Position numbers and translations under genes: made by a program. This document shows positions 49,704 to 57,578 of a stretch of DNA of 64,000 nt, piece after piece; position 1 is the stretch's first letter, and every line of letters begins with the position of its first letter. The notes below the pieces were generated by a model. That model searched no databases, was not told where the DNA came from, and saw only the letters and a list, made by a program, of their open reading frames with translations. The stretch is from Natronocella acetinitrilica. Its GTDB lineage: Bacteria; Pseudomonadota; Gammaproteobacteria; Nitrococcales; Aquisalimonadaceae. Location: the NCBI RefSeq assembly GCF_024170285.1, contig NZ_JALJXV010000005.1, forward strand, positions 62,001 through 126,000, given 5' to 3'.

Positions 49704-50219
49704 TCAGTTGCCGCCGTGCCGGGGAACAGACCGCCGGGCCAGTTCATTACCCGCCGCATCAACAGCACGCACGGTATCGAAGTTGTCGCCCAAAACGCGC
49801 AACAACAGGCACGGCGTGGTCAGGGCCATGGTGACCATGTCATGGGGGCCCGGCTCCATCACCGTCACCACCAGCGTCGCCACAGCCCCCTCCACCACGG
49901 CCTCGTCAGCGGCCAATTCAAGGGCATAGCCGCCGGTCGGGCGTTCGCCCATGGCAACCAGCACACCGACATCCTGCCCCTCGGTCAAGACAGTCGTGCT
50001 ACCACCGGTACGCGCCACCCGGGCAAGATCGTTGAAACCTGCCTGGTCAACGGCGAGCCGCAAGGCATACCCGGCTTCAGTGGTCTCGCAATGGGCAGAG
50101 GACTGCAGCACCTCAACCGGCACCTTACTGTTCGTCATATCCCCACCCAGGGTGCAACCACCGGCGAGAGTCACCAGTACCGGGCCAGCGAACAGGCGCC
50201 ACAACCGTTGCATTCTCAT
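49704..50219 (-). CDS. PrcB-domain-like putative lipoprotein
   Basis: 171 residues from ATG 50219, fixed by the four-base ATGA overlap with the gene before it. The N-terminal signal sequence ends VTLAGGC, an acceptable if unusual lipobox. The C-terminal half contains VLVAMGERPTGGYALEL and a following VVTVMEPGP with late hydrophobic strands. This pattern is typical of the PrcB C-terminal / protease-stabilising domain (PF14343). Members are envelope proteins of unclear role. It forms a two-gene unit with the small membrane protein upstream. Confidence 0.65.
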   Translation of the reverse strand: MRMQRLWRLFAGPVLVTLAGGCTLGGDMTNSKVPVEVLQSSAHCETTEAGYALRLAVDQAGFNDLARVARTGGSTTVLTEGQDVGVLVAMGERPTGGYALELAADEAVVEGAVATLVVTVMEPGPHDMVTMALTTPCLLLRVLGDNFDTVRAVDAAGNELARRSVPRHGGN

Positions 50220-50554
50220 TTTGCAGGGCCATGGTGTTCGTGGCCGGGATTGATACAGCGCTCGCGAATCACCATGGAGGGCGAAATGGGCCAGTCGCAA
50301 CCTTCGCAGCGCTTGCCTGCACCGGACGACCAGCGATACCAGGCCTGCGCGGCCAGGAAGAACTCGGCAACGCATACCAGTGACGCCAGCAGCGCCACGC
50401 CGGCAAGAATGGAAGCCACACTGACGATCACACCGGTGGTGGCAGTGGCCTGCCCCAGCAGCACAGTGGCGAGAATCATGCTGCCTGCGGCGAGCAAGGC
50501 CAGCCCGATGACCGGTCTGCACAGTTGACGTAGTACCTCCGTCTTGCCAGGCAC
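50216..50554 (-). CDS. Small two-helix membrane protein with CxxC
   Basis: 112 residues from GTG 50554, with GGGAGGAA seven bases upstream; not recognised as a named family. Two hydrophobic helices (about 12-35 and 42-75) are followed by a C-terminal soluble tail with CEGC and later RCINPGHEHHG. These cysteines and histidines could bind zinc. The stop overlaps the lipoprotein start by four bases, so the two are co-translated. It is divergent from the META-domain lipoprotein over about 140 bases. Confidence 0.6.
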   Translation of the reverse strand: MPGKTEVLRQLCRPVIGLALLAAGSMILATVLLGQATATTGVIVSVASILAGVALLASLVCVAEFFLAAQAWYRWSSGAGKRCEGCDWPISPSMVIRERCINPGHEHHGPAK

Positions 50555-50696
50555 GACATTTCCTCCCCATGGGTTATAACTGCAGGACAAGATGGCAGAG
50601 AATAACCCGGTCCGCAGCCCGCGTTCCACGATCGGGGAATGGAACGCCGCTCGCATGGTCCGAGACCATGGCACTCCGGATCAGAGGACAGACACG

Positions 50697-51161
50697 ATGC
50701 TGAAAGCACCTGCGAAAACGCTGGCGACCGCTATTGCCGCCTGCTCCCTGCTGCTCGGCGCCTGTGCGGCGACACCCCAGGCTGACGCGGAGCTTGCCGG
50801 CAACTGGCAACTGCGCGACTTCAAGCTCACCAACTCGAACCAGACGCGGCTGATCGGGCTTGAACCCTTCAGCATGAACCTGACCGGCAACGGCGAAGCC
50901 ACCGGCCGACTGGACTGCAACACCTGGCGCGGGCGCTATGAGGACGTTACCGATAGCACCTTTGCGCTGCGCGACATGGTGCTGGTGCAGGGTCGCTGCG
51001 GCCATCTGGCCTCCAACATCGATATGCTCGAGCGCGTCTTCCCGGAGTTTCTTGAAGGAGAGGCGACCTACACCATCGAGGGCCGGGAGATGATCCTGGA
51101 GACCAGCCGCGGGGACCGCTTGCGGTTCGAGGCAACCCATCGCCGCTCCGGGGACTCGTGA
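50697..51161 (+). CDS. META-domain (HslJ-like) lipoprotein
   Basis: 154 residues from ATG 50697 with AGAGGA eight bases before it. The signal peptide ends in the lipobox LLLGAC. The mature part has LAGNWQLRDF, LNGNGEATGRLDCNTWRG-like spacing (NGEATGRLDCNTWRGRY), and CGHLASNIDMLERVF, a form of the META/HslJ fold. HslJ-type proteins are heat-inducible or linked to novobiocin tolerance in E. coli, and the biochemical role is unknown. The diguanylate cyclase gene follows after four bases. Confidence 0.72.
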   Translation: MLKAPAKTLATAIAACSLLLGACAATPQADAELAGNWQLRDFKLTNSNQTRLIGLEPFSMNLTGNGEATGRLDCNTWRGRYEDVTDSTFALRDMVLVQGRCGHLASNIDMLERVFPEFLEGEATYTIEGREMILETSRGDRLRFEATHRRSGDS

Positions 51162-51165
51162 AATC

Positions 51166-52071
51166 GTGACCAGTGAACCGCCATTGCCTGCAACCCTGCC
51201 GACGGGACTGGCGGAGCGCATCCTGCAGCGAACCATCGAGGCCGTGACCATCAGCGATGCCGCCATCCGGGTGCTGTGGGTCAACGACGCCTTCACCCGC
51301 TTGACTGGCTACAGCCTCGACGAGATGCGTGGCAACAACTTTCGCGTCCTGCGCAGCGGACACCACGACCCCGGCTTCTACAAGCATATCGAGGCATGCA
51401 TCCAGCGAGACGGCGTCTGGGAAGGGGAAATCTGGCGACGGCGCAAGAACGGCGAGATTTTCCCGGCCATGCTCACCATCACAGGGCTCCGTGACCCGGA
51501 CGGGGCCATCACTCACTACGTGGACTTCTTCAACGATCTCGGCAACTTCAAGAACCACCAGCAGCGTATCGAATACCTGGTGAACCACGATGCCCTGACC
51601 GGGCTGCCGAACCGCAACGCCCTGCAGGAGCGGCTGGAGAATGCCGTATCCCGGGCGCGACGCAATAACACGCAACTGGCGCTGCTGTTCGTCGACCTGG
51701 ACCGCTTCAAGCGGATCAACGATGAACATGGACACCTGTTCGGCGACCATGTCCTGCGGGAGATGGCAGAGCGTTTGCGCCAGAACGTCCGCGAAATGGA
51801 CACCGTGGCTCGCCTGGGTGGCGACGAGTTCATTATCCTGCTGGAAGATGTGACGTCTCACGATGATGCCCGGGTCGTCGCTGGCGCCATACTCGCGGGA
51901 TTTGATCAGCCACTGCTGGTTAACAACGTGCCGACGCCCATCTCCGTCAGTGTCGGCGTCAGCCTGTTCCCCAGGGACGCCACCACCGTGGAGCACCTGA
52001 TCAACCGGTCCGATGCAGCCATGTATGCCGCCAAGCGTGCCGGTCGCAACCGGATCTGCTTCACCGAATAG
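51166..52071 (+). CDS. PAS-GGDEF diguanylate cyclase
   Basis: 301 residues, GTG 51166. PAS domain about 15-130 (IRVLWVNDAFTRLTGYS, then WEGEIWRRRKNGEIF). GGDEF domain about 135-300: HDALTGLPNRN, FVDLDRFKRIND, and the active loop GGDEF at 218-222. An inhibitory I-site RxxD is present at 209-212, exactly five residues before the loop, so product feedback is expected. No transmembrane helix, so it is cytosolic. It makes c-di-GMP and probably affects pili and surface attachment; pilU and pilT are 0.7 kb away. The PAS ligand is unknown. Confidence 0.92.
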   Translation: MTSEPPLPATLPTGLAERILQRTIEAVTISDAAIRVLWVNDAFTRLTGYSLDEMRGNNFRVLRSGHHDPGFYKHIEACIQRDGVWEGEIWRRRKNGEIFPAMLTITGLRDPDGAITHYVDFFNDLGNFKNHQQRIEYLVNHDALTGLPNRNALQERLENAVSRARRNNTQLALLFVDLDRFKRINDEHGHLFGDHVLREMAERLRQNVREMDTVARLGGDEFIILLEDVTSHDDARVVAGAILAGFDQPLLVNNVPTPISVSVGVSLFPRDATTVEHLINRSDAAMYAAKRAGRNRICFTE

Positions 52072-52086
52072 ACCGACAAGGCGGAC

Positions 52087-52758
52087 ATGACAGCATCACT
52101 GTTTGATTTCCCCAACTGGGTTTATCTGCTGCGCGAGTTCGATAGCCTCTATCGCAACGGCTCTGCCGGGGGCAGCAAGCCGATCCGTTCGCACCGCAAA
52201 CGGGTGCGGGACCGCTTGTCGGCGATCATTGACGCCAACCCCGCTTTTATCGAACGCCCCGTCGAGACGAAACCCGTGGTCGAGCACCTGGGGCGGGCGT
52301 TCGATCTGGGCGCGGACAATGACCTCTGGCGGCTGAGCAAGGCCTTCGAACGGGTTTGTGGTGGCATTGCCTGGGAATACGGCTACAGCAAGATCCCGCC
52401 GAAGTTGGCAAAACGCTACGCCTACACGGAAATTCTGGGCCCAAGGGGTCCGATCCAGGCCGACAACCTGATCCTCGGCTTCGTCCTGTTCGCGCCCAAC
52501 ACCACCTATCCGCAGCACAGCCATAGGGACATCGAAGAGAGTTATGTCTCGGTGGCCGGCACCTGGTCGGAAAACGACTTCGCCACCTACGCCCCCGGCT
52601 CCCTCATTCTCAACAAGGCCGGCCACGAGCACCGGATCACCACGGGACAACTGGAGCCCTGCCTGCTTGCCTATGCCTGGGTTGGCACACCCGAGCGCCT
52701 GACAACGGTGGATATGCGCTTCACCGCGCCTGCGGCAAGGCGACCCGGTACCGCCTGA
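52087..52758 (+). CDS. dddL: DddL-like DMSP lyase family cupin
   Basis: 223 residues, the length of DddL. The N-terminus LREFDSLYRNGSAGGSKPIRSH, quoted only in part by its first twenty, LREFDSLYRNGSAGG, precedes a C-terminal cupin. Cupin motif 1 includes His144, His146, Glu150 and Tyr153 in YPQHSHRDIEESY. Motif 2 has YAPGSLILNKAGHEH with His180 and His182. Such residues bind the metal in DMSP lyases, which cleave dimethylsulfoniopropionate to DMS and acrylate. The conserved middle YAYTEILGPRGPI supports DddL over a generic cupin. It stands alone 16 bases after the cyclase gene, with no transporter or acrylate genes near. Confidence 0.72.
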   Translation: MTASLFDFPNWVYLLREFDSLYRNGSAGGSKPIRSHRKRVRDRLSAIIDANPAFIERPVETKPVVEHLGRAFDLGADNDLWRLSKAFERVCGGIAWEYGYSKIPPKLAKRYAYTEILGPRGPIQADNLILGFVLFAPNTTYPQHSHRDIEESYVSVAGTWSENDFATYAPGSLILNKAGHEHRITTGQLEPCLLAYAWVGTPERLTTVDMRFTAPAARRPGTA

Positions 52759-52779
52759 GTCTCCGTGGAGACGGGAGAA

Positions 52780-53913
52780 TCAGTCCCGCCCGTCTTCCTC
52801 CAGCAGCAACGACATATCGTCGGCGGCGGCCTGATAGCGGTCCTCGCGGTCGTCGGCGCCGAGCTTGGCCTGAAGCCGCACCTCGTTGGCGGAGTCGGCG
52901 TAGCGGATGGCGTCGTCGTAGGTGATCAGGCCCTGGCGGTAGAGCTTGTAGAGGTGCTGGTCGAAGGTCATCATCCCCTGCTCGCCGGAACGCTTCATGA
53001 TCTCTTTCAGCTCGTGCACCTCGCCGTTGCGGATCTTGTCCTGCACCAGCGGCGTACCGATCATGAGCTCCACGGCGGGCACCCGACCACTGCCATCCGG
53101 CGTGGGGATGAGCTGCTGGGCAATCACCGCCTTCAGGTTCAGCGACAGGTCCATGAACAGCTGATTGTGCCGCTCGGGCGGGAAGAAGTTGATGATGCGG
53201 TCCATGGCCTGGTTGGCATTGTTGGCGTGCAGGGTGGCCAGGCAAAGATGGCCGGTTTCGGCGAAGGCAATGGCGTAATCCATGGTCTCGCGAGTCCGGA
53301 TCTCACCAATCAGGATGACGTCCGGTGCCTGTCGCAGGGTGTTCTTCAGGGCCACCTCGAAGGACTCGGTATCCAGCCCCACCTCGCGCTGGGTGACAAT
53401 GCAGCCCGCGTGCTGGTGAATGAACTCGATGGGGTCTTCGATGGTGATGATATGACCGGTGCTGTTGTGGTTGCGGTAGCCGATCATCGAGGCCAGCGAG
53501 GTGGATTTACCCGTACCGGTGGCGCCCACGAAGATGATCAGGCCCCGCTTGGTCATGGAGATTTCCCGCAAGGTGCTGGGCAACCCCAGCTCCTCGATTT
53601 TCGGGATATGGGTCTCGATACGACGCAGCACCATGCCCGCGTGGTTGCGCTGGTAGAAGGCGCTGACGCGAAAGCGCCCCACCCCCGTCGCGCTGATAGC
53701 GAAGTTGCACTCCCGGGTGTCCTCGAACTCCTCCTTCTGCCGCGGCGACATGATGGAGAGTACGATCTGGCGGGCCTGGTCCGGACTGAGCTTGGTCTTG
53801 GTCACCGGAGTGACGCGGCCTGCGATCTTCATGCTCGGCGGCGTGCCCGCCGTGATGAACAGATCCGAGGCCTTCTTGTTCACCATGAACTCGAGCAGCG
53901 CGTTGAAATCCAT
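52780..53913 (-). CDS. pilU: Type IV pilus retraction ATPase PilU
   Basis: 377 residues. N-terminal FNALLEFMVNKKASDLFITAG, Walker A VGATGTGKSTSLAS, Asp box IITIEDPIEFIH, Walker B APDVILIGEIR, His box TGHLCLATLHANNANQA. The C-terminal extension with YQAAADDMSLLLEEDGRD after the core separates PilU from PilT. PilU assists PilT in pilus retraction as a second hexameric motor. It is 38 bases downstream of pilT on the same strand. Confidence 0.95.
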   Translation of the reverse strand: MDFNALLEFMVNKKASDLFITAGTPPSMKIAGRVTPVTKTKLSPDQARQIVLSIMSPRQKEEFEDTRECNFAISATGVGRFRVSAFYQRNHAGMVLRRIETHIPKIEELGLPSTLREISMTKRGLIIFVGATGTGKSTSLASMIGYRNHNSTGHIITIEDPIEFIHQHAGCIVTQREVGLDTESFEVALKNTLRQAPDVILIGEIRTRETMDYAIAFAETGHLCLATLHANNANQAMDRIINFFPPERHNQLFMDLSLNLKAVIAQQLIPTPDGSGRVPAVELMIGTPLVQDKIRNGEVHELKEIMKRSGEQGMMTFDQHLYKLYRQGLITYDDAIRYADSANEVRLQAKLGADDREDRYQAAADDMSLLLEEDGRD

Positions 53914-53951
53914 TGTCTTGCTCCCGGAGGATCGGCTCTACTGACGTCAGC

Positions 53952-54989
53952 CTAGTTGAAGAGATCTCGGTTGGTTGCCTTGAGCTTGGCGTCCTGCTTG
54001 CTGATCAGCCCCTTGCGCACCAGCTGCTGCAGGCACTGATCCAGCGTCTGCATGCCCAGGGCCTGCCCGGTCTGGATGGAGGAGTACATCTGCGCCACCT
54101 TGTCCTCGCGGATGAGGTTACGGATGGCGGGCGTGCCGATCATGATCTCGTGGGCCGCCACGCGACCGCCACCGATCTTCTTGAGCAGGGTCTGGGAGAT
54201 AACCGCCCGCAGCGATTCGGAAAGCATGGACCGCACCATGGATTTTTCGGCCGCCGGGAACACGTCGATGATCCGGTCGATGGTCTTGGCGGCGGAACTG
54301 GTGTGCAGCGTGCCGAACACCAGGTGACCGGTCTCGGCGGCGGTCAATGCAAGGCGGATGGTTTCCAGATCGCGCATTTCACCCACCAGCACCACGTCCG
54401 GATCTTCACGCAGCGCCGAACGCAGCGCTTCGGCGAAGCCCAGGGTGTCACGGTGCACCTCACGCTGGTTGACCAGGGACTTCTTCGATTCGTGCACGAA
54501 TTCGATGGGGTCTTCGATGGTCAGGATATGCTCGTGGTACTTCTCGTTCTTGTAGTTGACCATCGCCGCCAGGGTGGTGGACTTGCCCGACCCGGTAGGA
54601 CCGGTGACCAGAACCAGGCCACGGGGATTATCGGAAATTTCCTTGAAAGCCTCCGGCGCCTGCAACTCTTCCAGCGTCAGCACATTGGAAGGAATGGTCC
54701 GGAAAACCGCACCGGCGCCCCGGTTATGATTGAAGGCGTTGACACGGAAGCGCGCCAGATTGGGGATTTCGAAGGAGAAATCGGTCTCGTAGAATTCTTC
54801 GTAATCCTTGCGCTGCTTGTCGTTCATGATGTCGTAGATCAGCGAGTGCACTTCCTTGTGCTCCATGGCCGGCAGGTTGATCCGACGCACATCGCCGTCA
54901 ACACGAATCATGGGCGGCAGCCCGGCCGAGAGGTGCAGGTCGGAGGCGTTGTTCTTGACGCCAAAGGCCAGCAGATCGGCAATATCCAT
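53952..54989 (-). CDS. pilT: Type IV pilus retraction ATPase PilT
   Basis: 345 residues, the normal PilT length. Start IADLLAFGVKNNASDLHLSAG, Walker A VTGPTGSGKSTTLAAMV, Asp box ILTIEDPIEFVHES, Walker B DPDVVLVGEMRDLETI, His box TGHLVFGTLHTSSAAKT, and the conserved AIRNLIREDK retraction motif. PilT depolymerises the pilus at the inner-membrane base and is the motor output of Pil-Chp signalling. It is divergent from yggS across 168 bases, the same arrangement as P. aeruginosa. Confidence 0.97.
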   Translation of the reverse strand: MDIADLLAFGVKNNASDLHLSAGLPPMIRVDGDVRRINLPAMEHKEVHSLIYDIMNDKQRKDYEEFYETDFSFEIPNLARFRVNAFNHNRGAGAVFRTIPSNVLTLEELQAPEAFKEISDNPRGLVLVTGPTGSGKSTTLAAMVNYKNEKYHEHILTIEDPIEFVHESKKSLVNQREVHRDTLGFAEALRSALREDPDVVLVGEMRDLETIRLALTAAETGHLVFGTLHTSSAAKTIDRIIDVFPAAEKSMVRSMLSESLRAVISQTLLKKIGGGRVAAHEIMIGTPAIRNLIREDKVAQMYSSIQTGQALGMQTLDQCLQQLVRKGLISKQDAKLKATNRDLFN

Positions 54990-55157
54990 GAAGTTCCCCT
55001 ACGTTATCTTGTTTGAATCAGCCCACGGCCCACGCGTCGCGCAGGGCACCCTGTCCCCGGGATTCAGCGTCCAACATTAAGTAAGGCCCGTGCTATTGTC
55101 ACCCCGACTCGAGCGCAATTGGGACACAGGCCACATTTCCCGGAGGACCACTGCAGC

Positions 55158-55847
55158 ATGCCCACCATCACCGAGCGTCTTGATACCGTTCGCCAACGCC
55201 TGCGCGATGCGGAAAGGCGTTGGGGCCGGGAGCCCGATTCCGTCCACCTCCTCGCCGTCAGCAAGACCAAACCCGCGCAAGCGGTGGCCGAGGCGCTTGC
55301 AGCCGGTCAGACCGCATTCGGCGAGAATTACTGGCAGGACGCGCAGGCCAAGTTGCAAGCCCTGGCGGATCAGCCAATCGAGTGGCATTTCATTGGCCCG
55401 CTGCAATCGAATAAAACAAAATCCGTGGCGACGCACTTTGACTGGGTTCACAGTGTGGACCGCCTGAAGATCGCGCGGCGGCTGAATGATCAACGGCCGC
55501 AGGACGCCTCTCCACTCAACATCTGTCTGCAGGTCAATGTGAGCGGCGAGGACAGCAAGTCCGGCATTGCCCCCGAGGCGCTTGCCGACCTGGCCCATGC
55601 CGTGTCCGAACTCCCCAGACTGCGTTTGCGGGGCCTGATGTGCCTGCCGGCGCCGGCAGACGGCCTGGACGCCCAGCGCGCGCCCTTCCGGCGCTTGCGC
55701 GAACTGCAGGAGACGCTGCAGGCCGATGGGCTGGCGCTGGACACCCTGTCCATGGGCATGTCCGGCGATCTGGAGGCGGCTGTCGCCGAGGGCGCCACGC
55801 TGGTGCGCATCGGCACCGACATCTTCGGCGCACGCGACCAGGTGTAA
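55158..55847 (+). CDS. yggS: PLP homeostasis protein YggS
   Basis: 229 residues from ATG 55158 (GGAGGA upstream). A PLP-binding alanine-racemase-like barrel without racemase activity: the PLP lysine in LLAVSKTKPAQAV, FGENYWQDA, EWHFIGPLQSNKTK, NVSGEDSKSG, GLMCLPAP, and MGMSGDLEAAVAEGATLVR, given as neighbouring short parts. It keeps PLP levels balanced. It precedes proC, with 90 bases between, in the usual yggS-proC-yggT order. Confidence 0.95.
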   Translation: MPTITERLDTVRQRLRDAERRWGREPDSVHLLAVSKTKPAQAVAEALAAGQTAFGENYWQDAQAKLQALADQPIEWHFIGPLQSNKTKSVATHFDWVHSVDRLKIARRLNDQRPQDASPLNICLQVNVSGEDSKSGIAPEALADLAHAVSELPRLRLRGLMCLPAPADGLDAQRAPFRRLRELQETLQADGLALDTLSMGMSGDLEAAVAEGATLVRIGTDIFGARDQV

Positions 55848-55937
55848 GGCCACCGGCGTGGCATTGCGCTGGGCAAGGTGAGTAAACTGCGGGCTGATTG
55901 GATGCCCCCTGACAAGCGCTGTAGGAGCCCGAGCAGC

Positions 55938-56765
55938 ATGGACAACCGGACTATCACCTTCATCGGCGGTGGCAATATGGCCCGCAGCCTGATCGGCGGG
56001 CTGATCGCCGACGGCTTTCGCGCCGACGCCATACGGGTTTCGGACCCCAGCGAAGAGCAGTGCCGTTCTCTGGCGCAGCGCTTTGGCGTAACCACCGGCC
56101 AGGACAATCTCGCAGCCATCGAGGGAGCCAATGCGGTGGTGCTGGCCGTGAAACCCCAGGTCATGCGCCAGGTGGCCTCCGAACTCGGTGAGGGGCTGCA
56201 ACGCAGTGGCGCGGTGGTGATCAGCATCGCCGCTGGCATCCGTGAGCCCGATCTGCGGCGCTGGATCGGCGCAGAGGTACCCATCGTTCGTACCATGCCG
56301 AATACCCCGTCGCTGGTGCAGACCGGGGCCACCGGCCTGTTTGCCAACAACCTGGTCAGCGACCAGCAGCGCGACCTTGCAGAAAGCCTGATGCGGGCGG
56401 TTGGTCTGGTCCAGTGGCTGGACACCGAAGCCCTGCTGGATGCGGTCACGGCGGTCTCCGGCAGCGGACCAGCCTACTTCTTTCTGCTCATGGAGGCGCT
56501 TGAGGACGCCGGCAGTCGGGTCGGGCTACCCCGGGAGACGGCGCGCCTACTGGTGCTGCAAACCGCACTCGGTGCCGCCAAGATGGCGCTGGAAAGTGAA
56601 GATGACCCACACACCCTGCGGCGCCGTGTGACCTCCCCCGGCGGCACAACGGAGCGGGCGATCAATACCCTGGAAGATGGCGACCTGCGGGCGCTGATCG
56701 AGCAAGCGGTGCGGGCCGCCGCCGAACGGGCGGCCGAGTTGGGCGATGAACTGGGAGCGCAGTAA
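55938..56765 (+). CDS. proC: Pyrroline-5-carboxylate reductase ProC
   Basis: 275 residues from ATG 55938, after AGGAG. NADPH loop FIGGGNMARSLIGGL, AVKPQVMRQV, MPNTPSLVQTGATGL, the dimer/substrate signature VSGSGPAYFFLLMEAL, and VTSPGGTTERAI. It makes proline, which in halophiles can also act as an osmolyte. The yggT start follows its stop without a gap, so the two are coupled. Confidence 0.96.
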   Translation: MDNRTITFIGGGNMARSLIGGLIADGFRADAIRVSDPSEEQCRSLAQRFGVTTGQDNLAAIEGANAVVLAVKPQVMRQVASELGEGLQRSGAVVISIAAGIREPDLRRWIGAEVPIVRTMPNTPSLVQTGATGLFANNLVSDQQRDLAESLMRAVGLVQWLDTEALLDAVTAVSGSGPAYFFLLMEALEDAGSRVGLPRETARLLVLQTALGAAKMALESEDDPHTLRRRVTSPGGTTERAINTLEDGDLRALIEQAVRAAAERAAELGDELGAQ

Positions 56766-57341
56766 ATGACGGGCAATTATCTGGGTGATCCGATGGCCTT
56801 CCTGATCAACACCCTGGTCGGGTTGTACATCCTGGCGATCATGTTGCGCTTCCTGCTGCAGTGGTTCCGCGCAGACTTCTATAACCCGATTTCGCAGGTG
56901 CTGGTGAAGATCACCCACCCGGTGCTGCGGCCAATGCGTCGGGTCATCCCCAGTGCGGGGCGCATCGATACTGCCTCCATTGTGTTGATGGTGCTGCTGC
57001 AATTCGCCGCCCTTTGGCTGGTTTTTTCCATTCAGGGGCGTGTGCCCGGCGCCGGTGCGCTGCTGGCGCTGTCGGCCTGGGAGCTGGTGAACCTGCTGCT
57101 GAACGTATTCCTGTTCGCCACCATCATTCGCATCGTCTTGAGCTGGGTGAATCCCGGCGCGCACCATCCCGCGATCAGCATACTCGACAGCCTCACCGAC
57201 CCACTGCTGACCCCCTTGCGTCGGGTCATCCCCTCCGCCGGCGGTCTGGACTTCAGCCCCATGATCGTGATTTTCGGCATCATGTTCCTGAAGATGCTGT
57301 TACGGCCGATCTTCCTCGATGTGGCGCGGATGATGGCCTGA
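56766..57341 (+). CDS. yggT: YggT family membrane protein
   Basis: 191 residues with two YGGT repeats, each of two helices. Repeat 1 has LLQWFRADFYNPISQVLVK and PVLRPMRRVIPSAGRID; repeat 2 has IVLSWVNPGAHHPAIS and LLTPLRRVIPSAGGLDFSP. Located in the inner membrane. Roles proposed for the family include osmotic resistance and cell division, none settled. Its ATG directly follows the proC stop. It is followed by a 237-base gap before the ATP-grasp gene. Confidence 0.92.
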   Translation: MTGNYLGDPMAFLINTLVGLYILAIMLRFLLQWFRADFYNPISQVLVKITHPVLRPMRRVIPSAGRIDTASIVLMVLLQFAALWLVFSIQGRVPGAGALLALSAWELVNLLLNVFLFATIIRIVLSWVNPGAHHPAISILDSLTDPLLTPLRRVIPSAGGLDFSPMIVIFGIMFLKMLLRPIFLDVARMMA

Positions 57342-57403
57342 CTATCCGGGCCCTCGGCCCCGATATGTTATCCTTACCGGTTCTTGGGGTAACAACCATC
57401 AAT

Positions 57404-57423
57404 GCGCGGCGGCATGGCCGCGC
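57404..57423 (+). other. Leader hairpin before the ATP-grasp gene
   Basis: GCGCGGC (57404-57410) pairs with GCCGCGC (57417-57423) around the loop GGCATG, 155 bases before the ATP-grasp ATG. There is no T-run, so it is not a terminator. The surrounding 57342-57578 gap has no credible gene. An upstream 8-bp stem, TGTTATCC with GGGTAACA, near 57366-57394 is also present. Confidence 0.4.
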
Positions 57424-57578
57424 CCCCTGGCAGGCACCACGCGGACCTGCCTGCCTCATCACCGGCCGCCCTGCCCAATCCGTGCAGGCGAGGCCGGCAA
57501 CGCCGCCTTCGGACCCGTCGGCATCATCCCGGCTTGTCCCTACGGCCCATACATCTGAAAGCAGTCAGGAGGTCGCCA

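Noticed and set aside
52759-52779. Terminator between the DddL-like gene and pilU
   Set aside because: GTCTCC-GT-GGAGAC has a two-base loop and no T-run on either side.
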